A DNA stretch of 22,005 nucleotides from a virus (IMGVR_UViG_3300037246_000694:1-22005); one strand, 5' to 3'. Shown: positions 7,634 to 14,735, counted from the first letter of the stretch. Numbers and translations: made by a program. The notes: a model not told the origin generated them from the letters alone.

Positions 7634-9761
7634 TTGCGCTCTCCTCTTCGCCCGACTCTCTGCCGTCGGCGTTGATCTCTGCCGCCTCGATCGTGGCCTC
7701 TTGCTGTCCGAGACGAACCCTCTCCTCCATCTCGATCCGCATCGTCTCCACCCGTTCCTTCATTTCGAGCTCTGCGTATCGGAACTCCGAGATGTGCTTT
7801 TCCTTCACCGTCGCCAGTTGGAACTCAGCCATCTTCTGTTGCTGCTCACCCTCTGCCTTCATCGACTCCAGCTGAAGCTTCAACTCCTCGGGAGAGGGAC
7901 CCTCTTCGGGCGGTTCCTTCCCCTCTGGGTTCGTGAAGAAGAGCTCTTCATTCCTGAACCCGCAGGCTTCGGTCAGCTTGACTGCGGAGTTGTGGAGGTT
8001 CTGCGGTGTGACGGTGTAGTTCATCCCACCGTTCGCTACGTGCTGAGCCTGAACCGTCATAACCTTCTCTAGATTCGAGATCCGCTCGATTGCCTGACCG
8101 GCCCCGAGACCCACCTCGATCTCCAGATCCATGTCCACATCCCAGCTCGACGGGTCAATGTGGATCCATTCACCGTTGACCTTGATCTGCTCAACCTTCG
8201 TATCGTTCTCGACCACGAGGCGCAGAATCTTCTTGAACATCTTCTTGAGCGCCTGAGCGTAGATCCGAGCGATCAGTTCGATCTTCTGCTGCTTCTCAGC
8301 CATCAGCTGCGCCAACCCTGTAGCCGTCGAGTTGATCGCCGAGGCGTCGAGCTCGCGCCCGTGAGCCATGATGCCCGTGCGATTCGCTCGAGTCTCCTCG
8401 AGCGCTTGGTAGATTTCAAACGCCTCGCGCGGGAGCGGCGGCAACTGGAGCGGCTCGATCTGTCCGGGCTGCCGTTGTCGGACCAGACCTCCGGGGCGAA
8501 CTGTGAGCAGATCATCGAACTCGACCTGTCCCTCAACGACTGCGAGGCGCGGGTTCACGCTCAAGTAGATGTGATCGAGGATCTGACGCAGGATCGTGGA
8601 GCGGATCTGCTGCAAGTCCATGACCAGATCCGCCAAGCCCTGACCGTAGAACTTGTGGGGCATGGGGAAGGGAGTGGCCGAGATGAAGGGATTCATGGTG
8701 ATCTCTTCATCGTCTAGGATCGTAGTGACGTGTTCTCCCACCACGAGAATCTTGCGGAGCTCGGAGTACCCATCCCCATCTTCATCCAGACGCACGTAGC
8801 AGTCCGTGATCCAGAGCTGCCGCGAGGCGGCATCCGTCCGCTCGGCGGTCGTGACGGGATAGGTCTCATCCTCAGAGAGACGCTCCGTTCTCCCTTGGCT
8901 GTACTCGGGGGTGTCATCGGAGGGCAGGATCGATACCACGGGGAAGGGGTATCCCATCGCCACTAGATCGCTGACCGTGACCTTCTTGCGCTGCGCGGTG
9001 AAGGGTGACTCATCGTCCAGCTTGATCGTTCGGCGCGCGATCATAAACTCTTCCGAGGGGATCCCGTCGATCTTGACGCCCTTCTTCACCCGCCAGATCC
9101 GAACGGTCACATCGTAGAGCTTCAGCGGGACTCCATCGATAACCGCTTCGCGCTCCTCAGAGGAGAGCGGCTCTACCTCTTCCTCATCATCTCCCTCCAT
9201 GACCGACATGAGCTCTTCTTCATCCAGGCCCGTGTAGCTCACGACCTCGGGGTATCGCTTCTCCTCGTAGTAGACCTTCATGAAGCCGTTCTTCTCAAGA
9301 AGACCCGACTTGAAGAAGTCGTAGAGGATGTCGAACCCTTCTAGCTTGTTCTCGAAAAGGTCGTTGATGTAGGACGTGGCGTGGTCGGCATCCCTCTGGC
9401 CTTCAGCGTTCTTGGCCTTGAAGCGAACGATGTGAGTGCCGCCCGTGAACATTCGCATGAGCGAAGGCATCGTCCACTCGATGACCTCGAACACGTCTTT
9501 CGAGACAACCTGAGATCGGTCCTTGATCTCGTTGCCCATCGGCCGACCCCAGTAGTACCGGATCGCCGTGCGCTGCTGTTCGGAGACTTGAGAGCCGAGA
9601 CCGCCTAGCGAGTCCTCGATCTCGCGCTGAATGATGCCCTTGATCTCATTGTGGGTGAGCTTGCGGCCCGGAATCCCAGCAACCCCAAAGTGTTCTGCAT
9701 TCGGGATCGGCGGGTCTTCGTCAAGCGGCGAAGATACGAAGGGCGGCGCAACTTGAGGCAT
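7626..9761 (-). CDS. Portal protein (P22/epsilon15-type podovirus)
   Basis: 711 residues, the size of the large podovirus portals. It forms the dodecameric ring at one capsid vertex through which DNA enters and leaves. Diagnostic segments are LSVNPRLAVVEGQVEFDDLL with PGGLVR (around residue 400) and ANRTGIMAHGRELDASAINS (around 455), both typical of this family. An acidic insertion (EGDDEEEVEPLSSEE, near residue 190) and a C-terminal coiled coil (residues ~620-700, Glu/Met/Arg-rich) probably correspond to the variable crown and barrel. It follows the terminase with one small gene between them. Confidence 0.88.
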   Translation of the reverse strand: MPQVAPPFVSSPLDEDPPIPNAEHFGVAGIPGRKLTHNEIKGIIQREIEDSLGGLGSQVSEQQRTAIRYYWGRPMGNEIKDRSQVVSKDVFEVIEWTMPSLMRMFTGGTHIVRFKAKNAEGQRDADHATSYINDLFENKLEGFDILYDFFKSGLLEKNGFMKVYYEEKRYPEVVSYTGLDEEELMSVMEGDDEEEVEPLSSEEREAVIDGVPLKLYDVTVRIWRVKKGVKIDGIPSEEFMIARRTIKLDDESPFTAQRKKVTVSDLVAMGYPFPVVSILPSDDTPEYSQGRTERLSEDETYPVTTAERTDAASRQLWITDCYVRLDEDGDGYSELRKILVVGEHVTTILDDEEITMNPFISATPFPMPHKFYGQGLADLVMDLQQIRSTILRQILDHIYLSVNPRLAVVEGQVEFDDLLTVRPGGLVRQRQPGQIEPLQLPPLPREAFEIYQALEETRANRTGIMAHGRELDASAINSTATGLAQLMAEKQQKIELIARIYAQALKKMFKKILRLVVENDTKVEQIKVNGEWIHIDPSSWDVDMDLEIEVGLGAGQAIERISNLEKVMTVQAQHVANGGMNYTVTPQNLHNSAVKLTEACGFRNEELFFTNPEGKEPPEEGPSPEELKLQLESMKAEGEQQQKMAEFQLATVKEKHISEFRYAELEMKERVETMRIEMEERVRLGQQEATIEAAEINADGRESGEEESASE

Positions 9762-9767
9762 GGTGCC

Positions 9768-9992
9768 CTAACGGCCCGTCGGCGGCTTCAGCCCAAGCCG
9801 CTCCAGCGCCTTCGGAAACGGGGGGACTTTTGGTGGAGTTCGATTGGCGAGTGCCCCCTGCCCCTCCACCAGAAGATCCACATTCCGCTCCAACTCCGCA
9901 ATCTTCGTGTCTGTTTCCTTTTCTCTACCCTTCGTGTGCTTCTCCAGATCGAGGAGTTGTCGGTATATCATCCCAACTGAAACCTGAGCCAT
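9768..9992 (-). CDS. Small coiled-coil protein between terminase and portal
   Basis: 74 residues: an N-terminal helix (MAQVSVGMIYRQLLDLEKH), a heptad-rich stretch (DTKIAELERNVDLLVEGQG) and a Pro-rich basic tail. AGAGG precedes ATG 9992. I do not recognise the family. Its slot between the large terminase and the portal suggests a packaging or head-assembly accessory, but nothing in the sequence proves it. Confidence 0.55.
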   Translation of the reverse strand: MAQVSVGMIYRQLLDLEKHTKGREKETDTKIAELERNVDLLVEGQGALANRTPPKVPPFPKALERLGLKPPTGR

Positions 9993-10012
9993 TCCGGACC
10001 TCTAGACCATTC

Positions 10013-11317
10013 TTAAACTACGTAGCTCGCATCGGGCTGTTTGAACTCTCCGACGCGCTCTGGACGGAAGCCGAAGCACAGAGTCGCCAGCGCCGAGGCG
10101 CCATGAGACGCCCAGTTGTGAAGCGGCTTGTCTCGGAAGATCGTCTCGCCGCCAGGACCGCGCTCCCCTTCAATCGCTTGCTTCGTGTACTCTCGGAGCG
10201 CCTGCACCCCTCGCTTGCACTTCGTCTCGTGAATCCACATTTGCCTGAGCATCAACCGCACCGTGGCATGTTGATCCGATATTGCCACCTTCGGATTGAC
10301 AATCGTGCGTACTCCCAGAGACCGCATCTGTTCCAGAACCGTGCGGCCCGACTCAAGGCTTGTCGCGAGAGCATCGTGAGGCAGGTAGGCGTCCCCGTAG
10401 GCGTAGGGCTTTTCACGCATCATTTTGACGTAATGATCGATCGGCTCGCCAGCAGCCTCGTAATAGTCAATCAGCCGAATCTCGCGCGCCACGATCTGAG
10501 CGAACCAGATTGCCGTCGAATCGTAATGTCCAAGATCCCAGCCCGTAATCACTTCCTTGTCCGGGATCCAGTTCACCAGATCGCTGATCCGTGACGGCTC
10601 CTGCTCCACCATCCACCGGAGCTGTTCGGCGTAGTAGGCGCCCACGAGAGCCGCCTCGAACGAGCAGAAATACTCCTGCTCGAATATCTCCCTGGGCATT
10701 CGCTCTTTCTCTTCCGCAAGCGCTTCCGCAGAGATCGCGCCGGTATCGTCCACGGTCAGCTTCTCGGCGAACCAAGTGTCGGGATGCTCCGTCGCGTACT
10801 TGAAGATGTCATAGCCGTGGTTTCTGCCACGAGGCGTATAGACAAAGATCGCCCAACCGCCATTCTCGGCGAGCATGGGCGAGATGAGTTCCCAAGCAGC
10901 AGGGTTCTGGAGCGCGTACTCGGACACGATCACGCCAACAGGGTTGGCACCCATCAGGCGGTCGATGTGATCGGTGCCAACGACCTGAAACTTCGACCCC
11001 CCGTGGAGCCACAGGGTCATGTCATCGTCGCGTTTGCGGTACCAAGTCGGCTCAGGGAAGGCGTCGAGGAAAGGGCGACCGCCCTTGTCCATGCCCTCCC
11101 AGATCACCTTGCGGCCCTGGGAGTAGGTCGGGAAGAGGTGCCAGTAGAGGCCCGTGCGGCGGAAGGCTTGGGGGGCGCAGAAGTTGAGCGCGGTGAGATC
11201 CTTGCCCGCGCGACGGTGCCAGACGCAGACGGCTCGCTTACAGCCGCCCTCCAGCGCAGCCCAGAGGTTCTGCTGGTAGGACCGTGGGTCCCACTTGTAG
11301 GGAAGTTCGATCTGCAA
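10013..11317 (-). CDS. Terminase large subunit
   Basis: 434 residues. It powers DNA packaging and cuts concatemers. The ATPase domain has a Walker A-type loop CVWHRRAGKD (residues 31-40), a Walker B-like VGVIVSE (127-133) with the catalytic Glu, and a coupling motif TPRGRNH (161-167). The nuclease domain begins at GWDLGHYDSTAIW with Asp 261, followed by YLPHDA (311-316). The usual third acidic site near the C-terminus, often H-D-x-x-S-H-x-A-D-A, reads HNWASHGASAL here. The start is TTG 11317 without a clear ribosome site; a small hairpin lies just upstream. Confidence 0.9.
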   Translation of the reverse strand: MQIELPYKWDPRSYQQNLWAALEGGCKRAVCVWHRRAGKDLTALNFCAPQAFRRTGLYWHLFPTYSQGRKVIWEGMDKGGRPFLDAFPEPTWYRKRDDDMTLWLHGGSKFQVVGTDHIDRLMGANPVGVIVSEYALQNPAAWELISPMLAENGGWAIFVYTPRGRNHGYDIFKYATEHPDTWFAEKLTVDDTGAISAEALAEEKERMPREIFEQEYFCSFEAALVGAYYAEQLRWMVEQEPSRISDLVNWIPDKEVITGWDLGHYDSTAIWFAQIVAREIRLIDYYEAAGEPIDHYVKMMREKPYAYGDAYLPHDALATSLESGRTVLEQMRSLGVRTIVNPKVAISDQHATVRLMLRQMWIHETKCKRGVQALREYTKQAIEGERGPGGETIFRDKPLHNWASHGASALATLCFGFRPERVGEFKQPDASYVV

Positions 11318-11338
11318 CGAGCATCGGGTCCAGCTCAG

Positions 11339-11355
11339 GGGGGCAGCCCGCCCCC
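11339..11355 (-). other. G/C hairpin just upstream of the large terminase gene
   Basis: Six C/G pairs (GGGGGC with GCCCCC) enclose a five-base loop in the 51-base gap before the terminase start. There is no U-run. It may affect translation of the TTG-initiated terminase; this is inference. Confidence 0.3.
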
Positions 11356-11368
11356 AGACGCGGAGATC

Positions 11369-11575
11369 CTACGCGAAACGCTTGGAGAAGTCTCCCGAAT
11401 TCTCCTGCTCGCCCGGAGGCGCCTCGGAGTGGAAGTTGTCTCGCGGGACCGACTCGTTCGCGGTGTACTGCTTCGGAGGCTTGTCCATCGTCTTCTCGAA
11501 AGGCTTGTCGCGCCCTCCCGTTGAAGACTCATCGTGCTCGACGGGGGTAATGCTGTAGCGGTGCGTGCCTCTCAT
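11369..11575 (-). CDS. Small hydrophilic phage protein
   Basis: 68 residues, rich in Ser, Glu, Lys, Asn and Pro and probably largely disordered (SSTGGRDKPFEKTMDKPPKQ). The ATG at 11575 overlaps the stop of the gene upstream (ATGA), which supports a real, coupled gene. No domain is recognised. It lies between the Lys/Cys-repeat region and the large terminase. Confidence 0.5.
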   Translation of the reverse strand: MRGTHRYSITPVEHDESSTGGRDKPFEKTMDKPPKQYTANESVPRDNFHSEAPPGEQENSGDFSKRFA

Positions 11576-11787
11576 TTCTTCATCCTCACAGGCCGCGAGA
11601 ACATGCCCCTGACGCTTGAGCCCTTCCCGTAGCCTTCCTTGTCTGGGTTGACCGGAGTGGATCGGTTCTGCTCTGCCTGCCGATCCGGCTTCGGATGGAG
11701 GGTCTCTTCCTTCCCGACGGAAGGGGAGTCCATCGCCTTCCCCATTCCCGTGTGACGCCTTGAAGGCCGAACCATGTAGTCAGCCAT
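11572..11787 (-). CDS. Small basic hydrophilic phage protein
   Basis: 71 residues, MADYMVRPSRRHTGMGKAMD at the N-terminus and VRGMFSRPVRMKK at the basic C-terminus. The composition suggests disorder. ATG 11787 follows directly on the TAG stop of the Lys/Cys-repeat frame and lies inside the last codons of the acidic-tail frame. The stop overlaps the next start (ATGA). Function is unknown. Confidence 0.5.
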   Translation of the reverse strand: MADYMVRPSRRHTGMGKAMDSPSVGKEETLHPKPDRQAEQNRSTPVNPDKEGYGKGSSVRGMFSRPVRMKK

Positions 11788-12094
11788 CTACTTCTTCCCC
11801 TTGCAGTTGCGCTTCTTCCCCTTGCAGTTCTTCTTGCCCTTGCAGTTCTTCTTGCCCTTGCAGTTCTTCTTCTTGCCCTTGCAGTTCTTCTTCTTCGGCA
11901 CTGTCTCTCACCTCTCGTGCAGCCAGATCCTTTTCCAAAGCCTCGTTAGAGTCATCAGCCCAGAACACGAGCTCTTCGATGGAGTCTACCTCCATTTGCG
12001 CGACAAGGGGGCAGTTGTCCGCAAGTGCGCGGATTGCGTAGCAAATGTGAGCAAACGCATGACGGATCTCAGGCTCGTTCTTGATGTCGATCAT
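11780..12094 (-). CDS. Small helical protein with acidic EELQGQ repeat tail
   Basis: About 104 residues. The first 75 form a plausible domain (MIDIKNEPEIRHAFAHICYA, IEELVFWADDSNEALEKDLA); the rest is a low-complexity acidic repeat of EE(E)LQGQ. I chose ATG 12094 because it overlaps the stop of the upstream reductase remnant as ATGA; an upstream GTG at 12115 lacks a ribosome site. The acidic tail is the second reading of the repeat that also encodes the Lys/Cys peptide, so the tail may be a by-product of that repeat. No family is recognised. Confidence 0.5.
   Translation of the reverse strand: MIDIKNEPEIRHAFAHICYAIRALADNCPLVAQMEVDSIEELVFWADDSNEALEKDLAAREVRDSAEEEELQGQEEELQGQEELQGQEELQGEEAQLQGEEVDG
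11788..11901 (-). CDS. 37-residue Lys/Cys/Asn repeat peptide
   Basis: This frame starts at GTG 11901 with AGAGGTGA about six bases upstream and ends TAG immediately before the ATG of the next gene. The product is five tandem copies of KK(K/R)NCKGK, starting MPKKKNCKGKKKNCKG, with five Cys and about 20 Lys among 37 residues. The same bases are read as EELQGQ repeats by the overlapping acidic-tail frame. The ribosome site and exact abutment to the next start argue for real translation. A nucleic-acid-binding or metal-binding role is possible from composition only. Confidence 0.5.
   Translation of the reverse strand: MPKKKNCKGKKKNCKGKKNCKGKKNCKGKKRNCKGKK
11791..11896. repeat. Tandem 18-21 bp repeat read in two frames
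   Basis: Five imperfect copies of a CTTGCAGTTCTTCTTGCC-type unit, 18 or 21 bases long because of one optional CTT triplet. All unit lengths are multiples of three, so both minus-strand frames stay open across the array. Confidence 0.8.
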
Positions 12095-12341
12095 ACTCCG
12101 CACATCCCCTCGCACTCGTTATTGAAGAGATCGAGTTGGTTCGCCTTGTCCCCCTCCAACTCTTCAAGTGACGGAAGCTCGCGCAGCGGCTTGAGCGCCT
12201 TCCAGACGTACTGCGGATTGTCCATGCCGCGTAGCGTGCCGGTCCCCGATGAGCGGATCAGTTCGTCCCAACGACACGCCTCTTCAAATAGCTCTGGGTG
12301 ATCCCTGCGCCTAGCGAGATGATGCGTAGGTCGAACTTCAT
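12091..12341 (-). pseudogene. Remnant of a PAPS-reductase-like gene, internal deletion and frame change
   Basis: From ATG 12341 one frame reads MKFDLRIISLGAG, which resembles the nucleotide-binding start of phage phosphoadenosine-phosphosulfate-reductase-like proteins. Directly after this, in a different frame (from ~12306), the sequence reads RDHPELFEEACRWDELIR, then QLDLFNNECEGMCGV and stop at 12091. That is the typical tail of the same family. The 150-200 residue core is missing and the junction is out of frame, so the product would be non-functional (27 residues if read straight). The stop overlaps the next start as ATGA, showing the operon was once continuous here. Confidence 0.7.
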
Positions 12342-12442
12342 CGCCAACAGCCCTCCGTGAGATCCAAGAGCAGCAGAACGATGAGTGCCGTCATCCACCA
12401 GAAGTCGATCGCGTCCTTGTGGCGCCTCCACCATTTCCTCAT
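12338..12442 (-). CDS. 34-residue membrane peptide
   Basis: The frame from ATG 12442 encodes MRKWWRRHKDAIDFWW followed by MTALIVLLLLDLTEGCWR: a strongly basic, Trp-rich N-terminus and one short hydrophobic segment (residues ~17-27). The start overlaps the stop of the probable small terminase gene (ATGA), with GGAGGGAG five bases upstream. The stop overlaps the start of the reductase remnant. The composition is that of a single-span inner-membrane peptide; a holin or regulator of lysis is possible but not shown. Confidence 0.5.
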   Translation of the reverse strand: MRKWWRRHKDAIDFWWMTALIVLLLLDLTEGCWR

Positions 12443-12837
12443 TCTCCCTCCGGCGTAACGTCGATCGTCTCTGCCAGATCCCGCGCGATCTGCGCGGCAG
12501 TGATCCTCGTCTCGCTCTGACCGCCGATGGTGAGCTCGTTGATGACGATGGTGAGACCGCCCGTCTTGTCCTCGGGCTCTCGGGTCTCAGACTTGCCGTG
12601 TCCAATCTCGATCAGGGTCTTGGCAGCGCCCGTCGCGACCGCCCACGGAGCCTTGTCCTTGCCGCGGCGCTTGACTGCGCGCGCGAGCACTGAGATTGCC
12701 GCCTTGTCGTGCTTGCGGGCAATCTCCTTGATGTCTACCTCGTGGCCCGCGTCGAGCTCACTCTCCAGCTCGTTGCGGGTCATGGGGACACCCTTGCCCT
12801 TGGCCTCGGTGTGCTTCAGACCGCTCTTGTGCCCCAT
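12439..12837 (-). CDS. Probable terminase small subunit
   Basis: 132 residues. The core reads VDIKEIARKHDKAAISVLAR, then APWAVATGAAKTLIEIGHGK and TGGLTIVINELTIGG. The sequence order (helix with repeated 'A-x-x-x-L-x-x-x-x', small-residue-rich helix, 'L-x-x-G-H-G-K') is common in terminase-small-subunit-like proteins that bind the packaging site. ATG 12837 is chosen for AAGGAG eight bases upstream; a longer frame to 12876 has no good site. It lies about 1.1 kb before the large subunit with several small genes between, unlike the usual adjacent pair. Confidence 0.6.
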   Translation of the reverse strand: MGHKSGLKHTEAKGKGVPMTRNELESELDAGHEVDIKEIARKHDKAAISVLARAVKRRGKDKAPWAVATGAAKTLIEIGHGKSETREPEDKTGGLTIVINELTIGGQSETRITAAQIARDLAETIDVTPEGE

Positions 12838-13313
12838 TCGGAAATCTCCTTGAAGACACTGGAGATCGTAATCCACATCTCGGTCTCTGGCTCAGGGACT
12901 TGCCCGAGCAACGCATCCAGCGCGTGAAAGGTATCCCCGCTATGCGAAACAGCCCATTCGCCCTTGATGTAGCCTCGCTCTGCCCCAACCCCAACGCAGC
13001 CCATTACATCCCTAGCGCGATTCGCGATGTGAAGCAGGATGACAGTTCGGCTGGGAACATCCTCGATCTCGTAGGCCATATAGTTCTTCCGGTAGAACAT
13101 CCTGCGAGAGACAGGGTAGAGACCTTCCGGGATACACGAGATGTAGGGCAGGTTCCCAGCCCAAGGCTTCTCGACGGTCTCGCACTCGAACATCTTGCGA
13201 GCCTCTATGTCATCTGGATCCTTTCGGAAGACCGAGAGCGTCCCGAAGGTCCCCATCTCGCGCGAGTAGGTGTCGCGTACGAGATAGAGATCGAATCTGA
13301 TCTTCGGGCTCAC
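12816..13313 (-). CDS. DUF5675 family protein
   Basis: 165 residues. The diagnostic part is MFECETVEKPW (41-51), then PYISCIPEGLYPV (57-68), VPSRTVILLHIANRA and a Gly-rich VMGCVGVGAERG. This matches my memory of DUF5675, a family common in phage genomes and in secretion-related loci. Its biochemical role is not established; placement near lysis-type and terminase genes is typical. There is no signal peptide. It overlaps the small terminase start by 22 bases and the gene upstream by 4. Confidence 0.75.
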   Translation of the reverse strand: MSPKIRFDLYLVRDTYSREMGTFGTLSVFRKDPDDIEARKMFECETVEKPWAGNLPYISCIPEGLYPVSRRMFYRKNYMAYEIEDVPSRTVILLHIANRARDVMGCVGVGAERGYIKGEWAVSHSGDTFHALDALLGQVPEPETEMWITISSVFKEISEWGTRAV

Positions 13314-13543
13314 TTGCCACCCTCCACGGCCCCGTCGGGCTTCCCCGTCTGAGTCGCTGTTTTCTTATCGTAGAGCTTCTTCACGTCTCCCATGAAGAGG
13401 GTCAGCTGCAAGAAGGCGTTCATCTCCTGCGGGTCTACGGGGATCATCTCCCCATCCCTCGCCTTGAGGATCTTCTCAAGCGTTTGCGGCTGTATCGCCC
13501 GCCCGTTGTAGAGAACGATGCTCTTGATGTTCACGATCGGCAC
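13310..13543 (-). CDS. Small phage protein of unknown function
   Basis: 77 residues from GTG 13543, with GGGAGG about eight bases upstream. The sequence MPIVNIKSIVLYNGRAIQPQ is followed by a helical middle and a Gly/Lys-rich tail. No family is recognised. It overlaps the 3' end of the zinc-ribbon gene by 68 bases in another frame; the good ribosome site supports it as real. The stop overlaps the start of the DUF5675 gene. Confidence 0.5.
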   Translation of the reverse strand: MPIVNIKSIVLYNGRAIQPQTLEKILKARDGEMIPVDPQEMNAFLQLTLFMGDVKKLYDKKTATQTGKPDGAVEGGK

Positions 13544-13715
13544 GCTTCGGCCCTCCCCAGACCTTGATGTCAGTCTTTCTCAGAATCTTCGTCGCACACT
13601 CTGAGCAACGAATGTAGTGGATGATCCGAGCAGAATAGAGCACGAACTCATTGGGACAGTCGCAACAGTGCCCGTATCCGATCGAAACCAGTTTCTTAGA
13701 AGCTGCATCAGCCAT
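13476..13715 (-). CDS. Zinc-ribbon-like small protein
   Basis: 79 residues. Two CxxC pairs (Cys17/Cys20 in HCCDC and Cys37/Cys40 in RCSEC), 16 residues apart, define a probable zinc ribbon. The rest is basic. ATG 13715 lies inside the last codons of the methyltransferase gene, with AAGGGGG upstream. Such small zinc proteins in phages are often transcription or DNA-processing accessories, but no specific role can be read. Its 3' part overlaps the next gene by 68 bases. Confidence 0.6.
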   Translation of the reverse strand: MADAASKKLVSIGYGHCCDCPNEFVLYSARIIHYIRCSECATKILRKTDIKVWGGPKRADREHQEHRSLQRAGDTAANA

Positions 13716-14706
13716 CTTCGGTACCCCCTTTCACTCTCCATCCGTAACGCAGCGCAAGAGAGCGGAATGCCCTCGCCGCCACGACCGGAACAACGCAGTT
13801 CCCGAGACACCGAAGTCGGTCCACCCGATAGGGAGTCCCATCAGATCCTCTACGAATCGCGGGTTCAGCACCACCGGATGAGATTCGCGCTCGCCATCCG
13901 TCTGTGTCAGTGGGGGCAGGGGGCCAGAGCTCGTAGTCTTCCGCACCGCGGCATCCGTCAGCGTCGTGCCCGCGTGACGATTCGCGGTCTCGTACCCCGC
14001 GGCCCCGCTCGCCACCGAATCCTTCCCCGTCGGGGTCGGCCACCGGACCTGTCTCGCTAGAGATTCCGTCGGAGCCTTCGCGGCGTCGGTTGCAATCGGC
14101 GTCTTCCACCGGACCGCCTCCATCCCGAGGCGCTTCTTTGGCAGCATCGACTCGTCGCAGGTCATGTCCTTCCAGTCGCGGCTGGTTGGAGTGCCCCAGG
14201 AGGAAGAACCGTTCCCGCTTGTGGGGCGCTCCAACTCCGGATGCAGATAGCAGGTCCCATTCCGCATCGAACCCGATCTCGGCCAAATCACCGAGGACTC
14301 GATCGAGCCCGCGAAGAGTGAGAGCTGGCACGTTTTCCAGGAAAACGACTGCGGGTTCCACCTCGCGAACCACTCGCGCCACTTCGTACCAGAGTCCGGA
14401 TCGGTTCCCCCGACGAAGACCTTCTCCCTTTCCAGCCAAGCTGATGTCTTGGCACGGGAAGCCCGCAGAGATGAGATCCACCGTGCCACGCCACGGTTCG
14501 CCGTCGAAGGACTCAAGATCATCCCAGATAGGTGCAGCACCCAAGGCTTCCTCTTCCATCCGTGCCACGAGGCAGGACGCCGCGAATGCGTCCCACTCAA
14601 CATGACAGACAGTTCGGTACCGGCTTCCCAGTGCGAGAGAAAGTCCAAGATCGATGCCACCGATTCCGGAGCAGAGCGATAGTCCGAAAATGGGAGGTAG
14701 AGCCAC
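13708..14706 (-). CDS. C5-cytosine DNA methyltransferase
   Basis: 332 residues from GTG 14706, which has GGAG four bases upstream and follows the preceding stop by one base; a TTG at 14778 would overlap that gene widely. It methylates cytosine using S-adenosylmethionine. Motif I is LCSGIGGIDL (11-20), the catalytic Cys is C85 in GFPCQDIS, motif VI is FLENV (123-127), motif VIII is PHKRERFF (161-168), and motif X is LGNCVVP near 301-307. All key residues are present. The target-recognition stretch (~170-270) is unusually rich in Asp, Gly, Arg and Glu. That stretch is also read in the next frame as another protein. Probable role: protecting phage DNA from host restriction. Confidence 0.87.
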   Translation of the reverse strand: MALPPIFGLSLCSGIGGIDLGLSLALGSRYRTVCHVEWDAFAASCLVARMEEEALGAAPIWDDLESFDGEPWRGTVDLISAGFPCQDISLAGKGEGLRRGNRSGLWYEVARVVREVEPAVVFLENVPALTLRGLDRVLGDLAEIGFDAEWDLLSASGVGAPHKRERFFLLGHSNQPRLEGHDLRRVDAAKEAPRDGGGPVEDADCNRRREGSDGISSETGPVADPDGEGFGGERGRGVRDRESSRGHDADGCRGAEDYELWPPAPTDTDGWRARISSGGAEPAIRRGSDGTPYRVDRLRCLGNCVVPVVAARAFRSLALRYGWRVKGGTEDG

Positions 14707-14735
14707 ACTACTCCGTGTTTTGTGAGTGCAGCCAT
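13731..14735 (-). CDS. Overlapping-frame protein with WPTPT and LNPRFVE motifs
   Basis: 334 residues in a different frame of the same strand, lying almost wholly over the methyltransferase. Its ATG (14735) has the better ribosome site, GGAGGTGAG, five bases upstream. The product carries WPRSGSMRNGTCYLHPELER, WGTPTSRDWKD, RWPTPTGKD and LNPRFVEDLMGLPIGWTDFG. I recall this motif set from many phage 'hypothetical' proteins that occur near cytosine methyltransferases. No activity is known to me. Either this is a genuine overprinted gene, or the motif set is a recurrent shadow of the methyltransferase C-terminus. Confidence 0.5.
   Translation of the reverse strand: MAALTKHGVVWLYLPFSDYRSAPESVASILDFLSHWEAGTELSVMLSGTHSRRPASWHGWKRKPWVLHLSGMILSPSTANRGVARWISSLRASRAKTSAWLEREKVFVGGTDPDSGTKWREWFARWNPQSFSWKTCQLSLFAGSIESSVIWPRSGSMRNGTCYLHPELERPTSGNGSSSWGTPTSRDWKDMTCDESMLPKKRLGMEAVRWKTPIATDAAKAPTESLARQVRWPTPTGKDSVASGAAGYETANRHAGTTLTDAAVRKTTSSGPLPPLTQTDGERESHPVVLNPRFVEDLMGLPIGWTDFGVSGTALFRSWRRGHSALLRCVTDGE

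Noticed and set aside
12258-12605. 115-codon frame ending in the reductase remnant
   Set aside because: Its first part is a shadow of the probable small terminase gene; only the last 27 codons (from 12341) belong to a recognisable gene.
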